From contig CAIIXF020000009.1 of assembly GCA_903813345.2 (NCBI GenBank), forward strand, positions 25,394,740-25,458,739: DNA of 64,000 nt, in the 5' to 3' direction. Of the stretch, positions 1 to 15,100 are shown piece after piece. The notes beneath the pieces were generated by a model. It made no database searches and was not told where the DNA came from. It saw only the letters and a program-made list of their open reading frames with translations. The stretch comes from Owenia fusiformis (lineage: Eukaryota > Annelida > Polychaeta > Sabellida > Oweniidae). Within the stretch, counting starts at the first letter, position 1. Each line of letters opens with the position of its first letter. The translations under genes and the position numbers were made by a program.

Positions 1-196
1 ATAAAAGCAGTATATTTATTTTGAAAAATCAGATGAATTTATTTTTGTTCATGGGGAGATCATAATGGCAGGTGTACAAGATCCTTTCTCCCAGATTGAT
101 GAAAACAGTTTCTGAGAACTACATGCTATTTTAGATTACACTAACCCTAAAAAGAACCATTCATATTTTCCTACCCATAATGCATTGTGCTTTTAG

Positions 197-3100
197 ACAG
201 CAGACGGATGATGCTGGCTTCTCACAGAGTGACACAAATGTCATACAGAGAAAGGTGTCCATGCAGACGACACATACAACACATAGCCTAGAAGATACAC
301 CTGACAGTCTCAGTAATTCTGATGCACAGCTGAATATGTTAAAAGGTGAATATGATAATATATTACATTTTAGACTCAGTTATGTACATTTAAGCATGTG
401 GGCCAAGATGAAAACACCTGAAAGGTAACTAAAAACATCCAAAACGTTCCCTGTCAAAATCAAAGAAATCCTCCTCTACATCAATGTTTATTCCATACAA
501 TTTTGACTATTTATGACAATTATATTCTATTCCTGTGCATTGCAGAATTGAATCGAGCTAATAATTCCACAAGTGAGATACAGCCAGGCTTTAACCCTCA
601 CTTATGCAACTGCTGGTGTCAATCATGGGCGGAGGTCCACATACGTAGACCCACAGGGAACATCTCCTGGGTGATGAGATTACAAAATGACCCAAATACA
701 CTCACGGGCTCTCCTGAGGTATCTCTCGCAGATCTTTCCTCTTTGTTTATGCCGACACCTGAAAAATCTTCGAAAATGATTTCTCACTTGACACGCTTGG
801 AGAAAATTGACACGGAAAGCTTGGATGGAAATAAATATGACGCCATGCATGAAGATTATTTCGCAAGCAGCGTGCCATCCACACCTTTACCTAAAGCTAG
901 CATTTCTGAATTCTCAGGTAAGAATATTGTGTACTCCTTATTTCAAAAGCCTAGGATCAATTACAGTTCTTTCTTCCAATATTTCTTCAACTGTTGCATT
1001 TTACATGTTGTTTGTTATCTACTTCATGCAAATTATCTTTGTTTCATTCTGAACTTTTGATACATTGATACAGTAAATACAATAAATGGATGATACATAA
1101 TGGGGGTTGACACATACATTTAGTATGACTGTTGATAAAATCCTTGGCTCAAGTCTAGGTTTCAGTTGTCATTGAAAACAATCTATGATCATTTGTCACA
1201 GTCAACAAAAAAAAGGTCCTTGGTTGAGCATTGCAACCCAAACTATGACCCATCCCTTGTACATGTGTTTCACTACACGTTAAGCAAATTACATAATATT
1301 AATACACTAATCTGTTTGATTCAGGGTCATGGTCGACTTTGCCAAGGGGGTTCACTTTTCAAAAAATTCCATTGGGTTCACATTTGACACCTTTGGCTCA
1401 AAATCATTAGTAAAAGTGCTTGAAATGCTGACAAACTGCATGATTTTGAAAGAATGTTTGTCCAGGGGAGGGTTCACTTGAATCCCCGGAAATATCCCCC
1501 CCCCCATCTGGCTATGGGTTAGGAATAGTGTTTTTTATAAATGTGTTTTGAATCAAGTTCATAAAAAGAAAAAAGAAAAATTATCATAGAACAGTGTACT
1601 TTTGTTTCCAATATTGAAAATCTAACTGCAATTTTTTCAGAGGGAGATTTTAAAATAAACGATGTGATGCACTAATAATGGCTTATTTATTAAACACTCC
1701 CCTGGAGGTCATTTGTTAAAAATATTGGGAAAATAGTTCAGAAAATTCAATCATATTTACAATATCACAGTTACATTGTGCAAGGCAACTGAAAACCAGG
1801 AATTCAAAATCCCAATATTTTCAAGAAATGACTTTCAGATGTGTTAGATGTTGCCTCATATGTGTTGCACCAAATTTTACATGTTAATGGAACTGTTAAG
1901 TCAATGGGCCTGGGAAAAGGGCAGTTTTGTAAATAGGTAAAAAATTTGAAGGTACATTTGATGTATTTATTCAGTACAGTACATTACAGTACAGTACAGT
2001 TCAGTTCAGTACAGTACAGTACAGTGCAGTACAGTACAGAACATTAAAGTACACTATTCAGTACCGTGCAGTTTTTTGCTTTTGATACTTTGCAGTTTGT
2101 AGTTGTAAAGCTATCGCGAGTAAATTGTCTTACCCATTGAACAAGATGGAGTATATAGGTAGAATTTTGTGCAAAACATATGAGATGACCCCTTATACCT
2201 GTTTGATTGTAGACCTAAGTTTGTTATCTCAGCAAAGTCTGGAGCTGCAATCAGATGTTACTGATGATGTGTATGCACAATCTGTAACACCTAGTACCTC
2301 TTTGAGTAAGTTTATGTAACACAACAATTAGTTTATGTAACACCCAGCTCTTCTTTCTATGCATTTCTTTTACACGTTACACTTCTTTCAGTTAGTTTCT
2401 GTACATACATACATAAGTGTCTGTAATACATTTGTAAGTTGATATAACACATTGGTATCAGTTTCTGTAATCACGTCTATGATAAGTTATTTTAACACCT
2501 CCGTATTACTAATCACAATACCAGGTTTTTATGTCACCACCAATGAAAATAGTTATGCAACCCAACAGATCTTTAAACACAATAATTGGACAATCCCCTT
2601 AACCCACTATTATGACAGTACCAATCCAGTTCCAAGTTCTATATGAAGACTGAAAACTAATTCAGTCATGTCTCAAATTACAAAAATGCAGGTACAATTC
2701 AATGGGCATTGTTAAGATTCATACACATATACCAACCGTCATTAGCATTGTGTGTTTATCTTGCATTTAGATGTTGAGAAGACAGAAGAAGGCGAGGATG
2801 TTGAAACTGAGGTAAGGGATCAGGTCAAACATTTGGACACTTCATGATTTTGGGATTGGGAGAAAAGTCCAATTTGTTTTGTCACAGTACATTCTTCTGC
2901 ATATTGCAGTCGCATTATTGTGAATCAACAGTGGTGGTTTTGTTGGGAAATGGGGTTCATAAACATATTATTTCCATTTTTGGTAGAGAATGTCAAATTA
3001 TTGATGACCCCTAAATCTTGCACTGTGGAACATTTAGACACATCATTGAACTCTAGGGCTTCTCAAATGTAGAACTGGATGAAAGCTCTTAGGCTTTTAC

Positions 3101-6100
3101 TGATTAATATAGTTTTGGGGGTTTAGTGCAATTTGTATTTTGCATTCAAGTGACATGAACCAGTTTTAAAGTGTAGAAATTGTAAAATGAATATTTGGAG
3201 TCTAAGTGGATCTTTAGATTAAAAGTTCAATGCAATTCTGTTTTATTTATTTCAGGCACATGGAAATACAGATGCTCCTAATGTTATCTCCCAAAATGAT
3301 GAGCCTCAAAACGATGACCAAAACAACGACATTGAATATAAACCTTTTCGACGTAGCAGCTCTTCCCCGAACGTCCAATCATTCTTCTCAACTTCAGTAG
3401 AAGCACAGATGAGTGTTGAAGATCGGGAAAGTACTTTGAGTGAGCTCAAACAATTTGCAGATAAAGAAATCAAAAGGCCGCAACCGAGAATGTTGAAACC
3501 AACATTGGGAAGCCCATTTCAACCAGTTCGCAAGCAAACTGAAAAAACTATTGACCCTAAGGTTACTACAAATGGACAAGCTGAATTTGAGCAGAGAGTA
3601 AGTTCAGATGTTAAGGTTGATAGGAAAGGGGATGTTGAAGTAGGAAAGGAAGTTGGTGCAGATTCGGTTCAATTTACTCTTCGCAATGAAGAAAAAAGTC
3701 AAGAAAATGGTCAGTTGGATAAAGAACAGAGACAAAATGGGAAAGATGCAATAAAGACTCGGAAGGGAGAAAACATTGAAAGCAAAGCTAAAGCTGACAG
3801 TACACTAGATTCTTTGGGTCAACCTAATTCTAAATCACAGCAGTCTTTAGGGATACCCTCATCAGAATCTAGGAATGTGACCAAGACCGACCTGGACTCA
3901 AGTTCACCTTTTCAAGCAAAGAATGTGATACCAAAAAATAGGACACCTGAACTTTCAAAGAATGTTTCTGAAATCGAACACTCTATAGATACTACAGCAA
4001 AATGTGATAAAGACAATGTAATGGATACAAACTCTAGCACTAGTAATGGACAAAATGCTATCAGCAGCTCTCAAAAGGAGTTAAATAAAACCAGGTTGCC
4101 AAGGTTACGCAATGACCTCATCCTTAGTGCTGATCATACGTCACATGACAGGGCTAACCACCTGGAAGGTTTGGCCAAAAATTCTGAAAATCTATCGAGA
4201 AATAGAGATAGTGTATCAAGGAGTAGAGGCCACACAATTTCAGTTATGCCTCAGACACCCGGGAAAGGCCCAGAGAGAACTGTTCTTGGGAGTAAGGATG
4301 CAGTTAAAAGTGGAATCAGTCCTAGTTTTGTGTTCCTTCAGTTGTATCATAGCTCTGAGTTTGGAAGTGAACTTGACAGACCAGTGCTATTATCTACCAC
4401 AGATGTATGTATTCTTTTCATATTATCAAATATATTGGATTTCAATCATAAGTTCAGATAGGCCCCTTTGCGTTTCGTTAACATTTCAGAAATAGATAGC
4501 TAAAAAGTAAAAACCAAAATCAAATCAAACCCAATGCAGTGATCTCCCCAGCATTAAAGCAAGTGGGTGTAGCACCCACCTGAGATTTTGATAGGCTTAG
4601 ATCCACCTGAAAATGTATTTGCACCCATTTAGAAATGAGAAAAATCATGAAAAATTGGCATAGTTTGACCAATTTTGGTCTGAATTGTGAAAATGACTAT
4701 TTTGCATCCACCTGAGAAAAAATCCTGGAGAGATCACTGCAATGCTATTTTGAATTGATTCATTAAAGAGATCGGGTCTCCTAAAAACACAATTAGAATA
4801 ACCCCCTGATTTTTTCGTGTTATTTGATCTAAAACAAGTTTGTTTATCAACTTATCAATTCTGAGGCTTGAATTAATTCATTAACAGTATCAATTCGATG
4901 CCATGAATTTCCACTTACATCAATAGAAATTCAAATAAAATTTAAAAAGCCCACTCAAATTTGTTCCAGTCTGATTGGCTTTTTCCTTCAGATTATTTTG
5001 GCTTAGAGAAGCCATATTTATTACTTCTAGGGGGTTACAATATAGATAAATCCCCAAAAAACATTGTATTCTGTTTTCGACTTATTGCGTTCAATTCTGT
5101 CAGTTGGTTGTTCTTTTGGTTGTCCTGTTGATATCCTCAATATATTGTCGATATCGTGCTTATGATTTGGTCTCAAGATATATCTAAGGTATATATGATG
5201 TTTTATGAGCAATTATATTGGGACATTACTGATTGTCCAGAATAGAAATCTGGATGACTCGATCTCTTTAAACATTTGACTCATACACATAGAGCATGTA
5301 CATGTACACTATATACACATGAACATATTGATAATTTGGTCACAGTGTTACATAAAAACAGAATATATGCAATACTTCATTGACCTATACACTCATTCCT
5401 ATACAGATTTTTAAAATGTCTGTTTAGGTCCAGTTGAACCGCACTATTAAGAATCTCGACCGTATTTACCCATACAACACTCACAAGATTGGAGTCTTGT
5501 ATGTGGGACCTGATCAGGTATGTAGGCCTTATGGTTTGGTTATATCTTAGGTTTAGGGATCAGTTCAATATTTCAATAATATATTCCACTAGATTTATAA
5601 TTGACCCCCTCCTCTGATTCAATTTCAATTACTTATTCCTTATTTAGCATAATTACAGAAAGAATATTTAAAAGTGATATCATTTCTGGTAATGTTTATT
5701 ATGAATATTTTATATTGTTGATGGACGATATTGAATTAGTTCTTTAAGCAAAATATACTTTAATTTAATTACTTGCTATAAAATGCTTGTGTGATTTACA
5801 TAATATTTAGTTTATACTTCAAGTCATCATTTAATTAACAGCTGCAGGCTTAATCTTAAATGGAAATTCTAGGTAAAAAATGTGAACATTTTCCCATTGG
5901 CCACATGTATACCTCTCGGGATATTTCCAACATTGTTATGAACACATTTTACAGGTGAATGACGAAATTGCGATTTTATCAAACCAATGTGGTTGTGGTT
6001 CCACGAGATATGGTCAGTTTCTTGCAAGTCTCGGCCAACTATTGCGTCTGGAAGATTGCAATCCAGAGTTCACATACACCGGGGGTCTTGACACTAGAGA

Positions 6101-9100
6101 TGGCAAAGATGGACAGTTTGCATACAGTTGGCAGGATGATATCATGCAAGGTATGTATATGAGAGTTATCTAATGGCAGGCTTTAGATATCAGGTTTATC
6201 CTGATAAAAATATAAATCTAGTACTGTCTACACCCTGTATACACTGCAGATTAAGTGAAAACATGTTTCTGGTGAGGAAGATGTAGGTATAGAACAGATG
6301 TAATAAATGTATGTTTCATTTTTGGCTGAATATAGCCATTAACCTCAAAGAATACCCAGAATGACAGATATTTATGTCACATATAAATCCCTTGAATACC
6401 CAAAGCAATTTACCTGTCACTGTGACAGAACCCCATTTTTCATAAATAGCTTTTATCCAATCTTGGATAAGTGAATTACGACAACAGCTTCGTTTCGGTA
6501 ACAAAATGGAACAGCGGTCGTATGGAAAATTCTATAAATATTTATTTTTCAATGTGTGTAAGAGACTGGCATTCAGATGACTTAGGCGATTGGCATTCAA
6601 ATGTCTTTAATGTATATGTGTTGCACAATTTTCTTTTAATTTCTACATATTTATATATTGTGAATACCCATGATTTTGATGTAAAGTGTAATATAGTAAT
6701 TTGATTGTGTGAGAGCCATATCAACAGAAGTCCCTATCCTAACATTTATGGGTTGTTTTAGATTGCATGAATATTATTTGGAACATTTCTATAAAAATGT
6801 ACATCTGATTTGTGTCATTGATTACTTCAGGATGACATACTGTATTTCGTCATGCTAATCATGTCAGAAACACATTGGTATAAGAATAACGTTGATTAGA
6901 CATCAGGCCACCGAGGTATGATTACTTCATTGCATGCTTCCTATATGCCATGGCCAGAAATGTTCAACTTTGCAATTTTAGTTTTTGGAAAATGTCATTT
7001 CTAGTACTGTAAATGATAAAACCATAAAAATGGAATTTTTTATAGAATCGATATTTGTTATATTGTTATATTGAGGACAAGGTCAGAGGATATTGATATT
7101 GCTATCTCTCTTGAGAGCCACCTGGTGATGAAACATCCTGCATCAGCATCCCATTGAACATCATTTAGGGGGATATAGACTCATTTGTGTGCCCATCTGC
7201 CTGGATGATAACTCAAATACTGATGGCCACATTTTGTTTACATTTTCTCCTGAGCAGATTTTCAAACTATACGTTTCCAAATTATAGCTATTTACGAGGG
7301 TTGTCCCAGAAGTAATGCACTATATGCTCTAACTTTATCAATAATTGATATTTTTCCATGAAATTTTCAGTAAATGTTCCTTAGAGACATTTTTTTTATA
7401 CTAGAAATTTTCATGTTGAAAACTATATTGATGTTATAATAAAATCAAGTTGGTGAGTTTGGGTAGGGTGGGGCAGGTTATACAGTCACGTCAAAAAGAA
7501 TAAAAAATTGAAAATCTGATATAATTAATCAACAAATACCATTTGGTGTAGCTATGAGAAGTATGCTCAAAAATACATTTAAAGATACTAAATTACTATG
7601 AGCACATCCTAGACTTAATGGATGTATATTGCACAGTGTCCCATTTCACATTTTCTCAAAATATTGCCCTTTGCATGTTATGTACTTTTGATGCCTGTCA
7701 GGTCAAACACTCTAGGCAATTTCTTCCACTGTGACTTGTGGAGTTTTTGCCTCCCATGTTTGGAGTTGTCATACAGGGTCAAATCGTCTCTTTTAAATCT
7801 CTTCTGCCACCCCATAATTGTAGTTCTATCTGGAATATACTCCTTATATACTTTCTTCATGGTAGCATTGTTTTGCGTGGCTGTGAGTCCAAGTGAAGTA
7901 TGAAATTAGGCCACCAAACGCAAGGCCTTCTGTTATCAGGTGAGAATTGCAGCAATTTTGCAATTTCTTGACTGTGACTGTATTTGAATTTGTGACTATT
8001 GAAATGTGGTATTATGACATCACAGTGCTAAATGTCATTATTCGTACTTGATTAACATCATGCTGAATAAATTTAACAATTTCCCAAACATTTTGGCCAT
8101 TTAAAGGAAAGAAATATTAATAAAATAACACTTTAGATATTTTCATAATTAGAAAAATTGGTACCTGCCCCGCCTACCCCTACCCCCATGTTGTTATAGC
8201 AACCATATTAAGACTTAATATTAATGTTGGATGCTGGAACTTCAGGATATAATAGATAAAACTTCAATTGTTATATACACAAAATTTCAGCTGAATTGAA
8301 GAATATTAAAGAAAGTTAGAGCATATAGTGCATTACTTCTGGGACAACCCTCGTAAGTACAGATTTTACTTTTATGAGAACATAAAATTGTGATGTTATT
8401 TTGATAATTATATTGATCATATTGGAACCCTCCAAAACTTTTTTTTTTTGAATCAATCAGGTGAGATTTTTTGAGATTTTGTTGATACTCTAAATCTGTT
8501 GTTTCTCAGAAGCATATGTTATTGAAAAACATCTTTATTTTCTTGTTGAAGCTAGAAAACATGGGAAATTGCTGTCAACACCAGGCATCAACCTCAATCA
8601 GCTAGTAATCTATGTATATAAATAAAACAAAGTTCTCAGAAATCAGACAGTACAAATGTAATTAAATATCTACCTTATACTATATTTGCAACAAGGAAGT
8701 TGCTTATTGGCTATTTACTACCGATAGCATTCCTTTGTTTACTTTCCTTATCTATTTAATGTATTTATAAGTAATTGAACAAGAGTGATAGCATAAGCAG
8801 ATTTATCTGTTAGCAATTTACTGACCCCCTTCCATTCTTCCTACCGCAAACAAATACATATATTTTCATTTTGAATCTCACAGTAAAGTTAGGTTTTGTC
8901 AAGTTAAAACATATTATTATTTCCTGATTATCATATTGCTGTTTCTACTTTCTTTTTTAATTTTGTAGCCTTGAGTCTAATAGAATTTGAATATACTGGT
9001 GATTTGTCTTTCTTCATGTTGCTCTTTGTCCTTTTACCTTGTACATTTACTGTAATCTACACCAGGATAAACAAAGACTTGTTACCCTGTTTTGTCAGAA

Positions 9101-12100
9101 GTCCTTGAGGATATTGATAACATTTTAAATCTAATGAGACCCTTCAAAAAGCAGCAGTAAATCATTATCTCACATTCACCTTATAGTCCTTATGAAAGTC
9201 TAGTGGAGTTGCTCTCATTCTACAAGGTTTTGTTGCTTTTCACTGAAATGTGCCAATGGCAGATTTGTGAATTCGAAACAAGGAAGATTTTCAATTTAGA
9301 AATGGTTCTCAAACTTCCAACCAGATTGTATAAATACCAGAACCATTGGATGGTCTTCACCAGATCACCCTCTGAATCTAACAAAGGACAAGCTTTAACG
9401 AAGCATTCAACACTTAGAGACTCATCTCCCTCACAAGAAAGGTAAGAAACTTATGATTACCAAATAGTACATCGATTTTAAATTGGATATGTGCTTTAGT
9501 TAAACATGTACTTTAGAACATTTAAGCATAAGAGAAGTCAGTCATTAGATTTGTATTTGAATGATGCTGTTCAGAAGGCACGAGGAGCAATATTTGAAAA
9601 TAATTATCAAATCTTGTGTTCTCTCTCCACAAGCATTTCCACTAAAATAGGAAAATATGTAAGCACAAGCTGGTTTTTATAAAGGACTGTTTTTGTAAAT
9701 GTCAATAATATATTTTGCATCAGTTGTATCTTATTTGTATCTTTCTTCCAGAAATTCAGTATGAAGGTTGCTGTCATTTTCCTCACTCTTGCTTTCGTTG
9801 CTACAATGCAGCTCAGCGATGCTTGGAGAATTCGTCTTCCTCGCCTTGGCCTGCGTAGGATCATTGCTCCTATTTGCAATCAAATCTGCAACGTTAAGTG
9901 CACAGTTCCTGGTATATGTGCTCCAGTCTGCAATAAGGTCTGCAATATTGGCCGTAAACGCCGTGCTGTTGCAAACGACGATGGGGAAAAGCCTTTCTCA
10001 GCTGATTACTACAAGTATGACATGAACAATGATGATATCATTACTCTGTCAGAATTCGCAATTGCAATCTCATCCACCCCTGCTAAATGCGTTGAGATCT
10101 TTGGAATGGCTGATTTAAATGGTGAGTTCAGAAACCATATACAGGGTGTCAAATAAGTCTGTTCTCCCCCTGAACTTTTTTTTTAATTTTTTAATTGAAA
10201 GATAAAAAAATTAAGGGGGGAGAACAGACTTATTTGACACCCTGTATATTGATTTAATAATAATCCCTGTAAAGTATGCAATTCTTTTTGTCAGTGTGTT
10301 TTGGGAAATAAGATATGTATGAAAGAATAAACATATAAAATACTTAGAAAACACAAAATCAAACTGTATGTGTATGTCAAGGGTCTGATTTTATTTTCTG
10401 GTCTAAAATGAATAAAAATTGTGCATATAGTTAACTGTTATTTCAAGAACAATTATTTTGTGTGCTTCAGATGATGGTGTATTAGATATGAGTGAATTCC
10501 TTCGTGGACCATTTCAATTTGGTGGAAAAATGGAAGATTATATATCCCAGGAATCATCAGAAGAGGTTGGTAGCCAATCAGATGAGTCAGATGAATTTGA
10601 GGATTCAGAGGAGATCACAACTACCCAGAAGGCAACTTTCACACAGGACATCACTACCCAGGAAACTTTGACCACCAAACAATAAGCATTATGAATCTCA
10701 TTGCTATATAGAAATAGCATTGTTTGATCTCAACTGGACATTATGGCTCTTTACAAGCCTTTATACTCATGAAATAAACAATAAATTTTGTTAAAGTGCT
10801 ATTTAGAAGTACTCATTTAGTATATCTTATTTGATTATTAACATATACTTAAGTGATACTAAAGTGAGACATACCAAATGTGACTATTTTATAAATTATT
10901 AATTTATCTACATTTGTATTGTTGCAATCAACATTGATAAAGTAGTGTTGTTTTCTATGAATGATCTAGTTAAAAGAGAAAAGTGCTGCATTTTAATGCA
11001 TTATAAGCAGATTCTTTTGAGAACTGGGTAATTTATATATCCACTATTTTATTGATTGAAAATTGTATTATTGCTGAATAAAAATAAATTAAGTAGAAGT
11101 TAGAGTAACGGAACCTGATACTTTCTGTTTAGTCTTTATATATTCAGATAAAAGCAAAGTAAATGAATTAATGGCTTTAAAACACTACAATAGATTTGTT
11201 TATATCTAAGCACTCTGAAGCGTAATTTATGAATAGGACCTAACATCCCCTCCCCTTATTTGACAAAGGCAGCTTTAGGCTCACTGGCTTATTAGATCTT
11301 CTAGTAAAGTAGCATTTGTGTAATAACAATGAAGTGAATGTGATTAACAGTTACACTTTCTATGTAATATCCCTTAAAAGGATTGATAGTGCCATAATTA
11401 CTTGAAACTCGAGTCCATTTTTATTAATGCTTGACAGGGGACTTAGATAAACTTGACTTTCCTTGCTATATATAACCAGATACTGAGAGTCAAACTAATG
11501 CATAATTGTTGCCATAATCACACAATAATCCACCAAACTGAATTGACTTTTTACATCAGCCCTTAGCATAGGATTAAAGTGATCCTTATTTTGATAACAG
11601 CCCCACCCCCACAAAAAAAACAATTTTGTAAAATTTGTTGGAAAAACATTAACAAATTATAGTTTGAAATGCTTAGAATGCACCATACCCTATAATGTAA
11701 ATTTTAAAAAATTTCCTGGGGTCAAGCCCCCTTTTGGAGCTGGCTTTGCTCGCAGTGATGCAAACCCAAAACATGCACCCCTATGCCCCTGATTAGTGTA
11801 AAGATATTGTCATTGTCATGGAAAAGTTATGTCAGATAAATTTCATATGAGCTCCAATGACACATGTTTCCATGATCTGAAAATATCAAACTAAACCTTA
11901 CGTACTAGATCTTACCAATAGCATTTGATTCATTGATTTTTCAGTGAACCGTTACAATGTTGATGACTGTTGACTGCTTCAATATTAGTCAGCAAATTTT
12001 TCATAGTTTACAGTCTCGTTATATGATTTCCCAGTTGACATCTAAAGAGATTGGGAAATTTCAATTGTTGCATCGCAGAAAATTATATTTTCAAGAATTC

Positions 12101-15100
12101 AAATGGGTGTACAATCTGTTTTCAGCAAATATTTTTGCATGGGAAAATAAAAATTGATTTTGATTCTTTTTAGTGGTTTTCCATGTGGCTACACTGATGC
12201 CCAGGAAAGATTCTGACACAAAATGTGTAGGGAAGAAGTTACACATTGGGAATGATTATGTCACTATTGTGTACAACAATAGTCAGGAAAGCTACCAGAT
12301 TGGTACAATTAAGGTAAGTCAACCCACATGGTATCCATAGTGCCAAACATGTTTTTAAATAAAACAACAATTTGTTTGCTTATATTTATTTTGAACAAAA
12401 TTACAATACTTGTGCTGGTTGTTTAGTTAGAGATATACTAAAAGCTCTAATTTGGAATATTACTCAAATGTCCCTCAAAATGATCACTATACCTTAATAA
12501 TTATACCATTACTTGAAGTTCCACTGTCTGCTTGATTTGGTCATCTCAATGTCCTAGTTTTGAAGGCTGATGGTGCTGATGTGAAGCCCAGTTTTCATTG
12601 AATATGAGTGATAGGAATTGCCTCTTTACAAGATTTCCTATATGTAAAGCTAGCAAGATAAAATCAGTTGTTGACGTGAATGTATTTATATTAGTTTACA
12701 CTTCATATCTAACTGTCCATTCTTTCAAATGTAACATGTATTTTAAACATTTCCATTGAGATATGTTATATCTCTTGTTTCTCTTGTTTTCTTGTGATAT
12801 TTTGTGTTCTATTCAGTTATACATTTTCCATTTTAGGGTCAGTTTAACTATGTTAACATAGTAATTCAACCACTGGACCATGCAAGCAATGCAGTCACTG
12901 TACAAACAGCTCAAGGTGAGTACAATATGCAATTCAATCCAATAGAAATATATTATCTAAAGATAAATGTACAAATATATCACAATGATATAAGGTGCAA
13001 AGGTGCATATAGCTGCGTGTCTTTGCATGCAGTTAGACCTGATTTGACTTGTGCTGTTATGTACTGTCCTTTGTCAGGCTAGATTATTGATTTTTGTCAA
13101 GCTTTCTATATCAGATGGGTGTGGCTGTGGCAGCATTCTAAATCAAAAATAATAGTCTGTAATCATGTCATGTTGAATTTTGTCAATAGGGTTGAGCAGG
13201 GAAATTTGAAACAGCACATGCAATGACAATGTCAATCATGCATCTGCATGAAATTTGTTGGAAGCTAATTATGATCCAATACAAAGTTATTGAAAAAGGC
13301 ACAAACATCCTACACTCGGACTGATCGTTTATAACTTTTGAACTTATTTTAATAAAAGCTTCTAATAATTATCCCGGATTGTCTTAATACTGTACCAATA
13401 TTTTTTTACTTCAAACAAGTATGTCCAAGTTATTTAATTTTTAGGACATAATTGAAAATATCTCTTGTCAATAGATGAGCCATAGCATAATGATTTCACC
13501 AGAATATTAAAATTTAGTAACTGGACAATTATCAACTAAACAAGATTGTTTGAAAGCTTATTTCACAAAATGTAAGAAAATTGATCAAAAATAATTTATT
13601 TTGCATTGTTCTTATTTCCAATGAAATCCCATTGACTGCTCCGCCCCATTGACAATTAGGTAATGACATTCCGTTATGACATGTTATAGATAAATATGGA
13701 CTTTTTCATTAATTCTGAATTTATATTATTGAGTGTTACACACACGAGGAACAATTTCCCCATTTAAATGGGTCTGCTGTCTGACTGATAATGAGAATAT
13801 TTAAGGAACATTTCCGGTTTATTATTTATCTGGAGTATGTACAAACTATCCTAAAAATGAGAATAAACTCACATATACAAAATTTATCCGACAATGTGAT
13901 TCATGACATCTCAATCTCTCTCTTTCTCTCGAAGGGAGTTTTCTGTTTTCCTTCTGCCTTCATATGGATCATTCATTTGACCTTCTGCCACACATTAGTG
14001 CCCAAAACACATGAACAATGTACACCAGCATATGAACTAATGGGATCAAAGACAGTCCAAGTATAATGACCAGGTTCAATGCAACATCCATAACAAGTGC
14101 ATTTGCTGTGTATGCAGCGCTTTCCACAATTCTTGTCATTTCAAATGAATTAAACTTAATGTTTACTTTGAGGAAATTCTCGAGGATCAAATCTTTCTCC
14201 AGGCTAGTATCGTTGTAGTCACCTGTAGTTACATTTGCGTAGTTCCTTGTCAGTTCCATCAGAGATTTAACAGCGACATTGCCCTCGAGAGTGGTCTTCA
14301 AAAATTTCTTGAAATGGTTCTTGTGTGGCCAAGGAGTCTGTCTGACTGTGGATGAGTATGTCGTTTCTGAACATGGTGCCATGCAGTCACATCCGGTATC
14401 ATTATGTCCTTCATTTAAGATATCCTTCTCGCATTGCAATCTTTTGAGTCCTTTTTTGAATGAGTCAATGTTATCTGTATCAAAGGATCCGCAATATTCT
14501 GTCGCATCTGAATTGCTAGGAATTGGGGCAAAGGGGGATAGACATGTGCATTGCTCTTTAAAATGTTTTTGCAAACATTCATTCTTGCAAGCATCGTGAT
14601 TCTGATTCATTGAGTCCTGGCACATACCATAAGGGGCAGGAAGTCGAAGATTATGAGACACAGATAGCCCTATGTTGAATTGATTTCCAGGAGATAGGTC
14701 TAGTCCCTTGTCAAGTAGAGTTTTTATGTCCTTATCATGTATGACCATTTTTACACCATTTGTTGCATCAGTAGACTCCATCGAAAAGTCAAGAGCATCA
14801 TCTCCGGGGATATATGAATTGGTGAATATGACAAGAGATAGTCCTTCATGAATTGCATGCCCACTGTCATTGCTTTGTTTCGTCCCATTAAACATAAAAC
14901 AGTTTCCATATCGTGGATGTTTGAATATGTCAAAGTTGTTCATATCACAATTTTCTCCATCAAGAGAACAATGGATGATTTCATCATCAAGTTGGTGATA
15001 TAGGGCATCGTTTCCTGGGTCGCTTTGGAGGTTTTCATTCATGAATTCCTGTGACAAAAGTCGCTCTTTGAACTCAAGGATATCATCTTGTATAGATTGA

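Larger units (their letters stand above)
6151..12173 (+). other. TSC2 intron of 6.0 kb, with a mariner remnant and a nested gene
   Basis: This intron splits the RapGAP domain. It holds a mariner-like element at 7295-8353, a nested secreted EF-hand gene at 9329-10785, and a foldback element at 10138-10249 inside that gene's own intron. I see no coding signal from 6160 to 7290, 8360 to 9320 or 10790 to 12170. Confidence 0.8.

Noticed and set aside
1-196. A further TSC2 exon at the left edge
   Set aside because: The sequence is AT-rich and shows no tuberin-like reading; it looks like an intron ending at the acceptor before 197.
3409-4461. A separate 350-aa Ser/Lys-rich gene
   Set aside because: It is TSC2 exon 3256-4404; the frame enters the RapGAP domain at its end and then reads into an intron.
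7678-7860. Short - frame as a protein-coding gene
   Set aside because: It is a fragment of a mariner transposase helix-turn-helix inside a decayed transposon.
9203-9445. 80-aa frame upstream of the EF-hand gene
   Set aside because: It overlaps the TATA box and the predicted 5'-UTR exon and resembles no protein.
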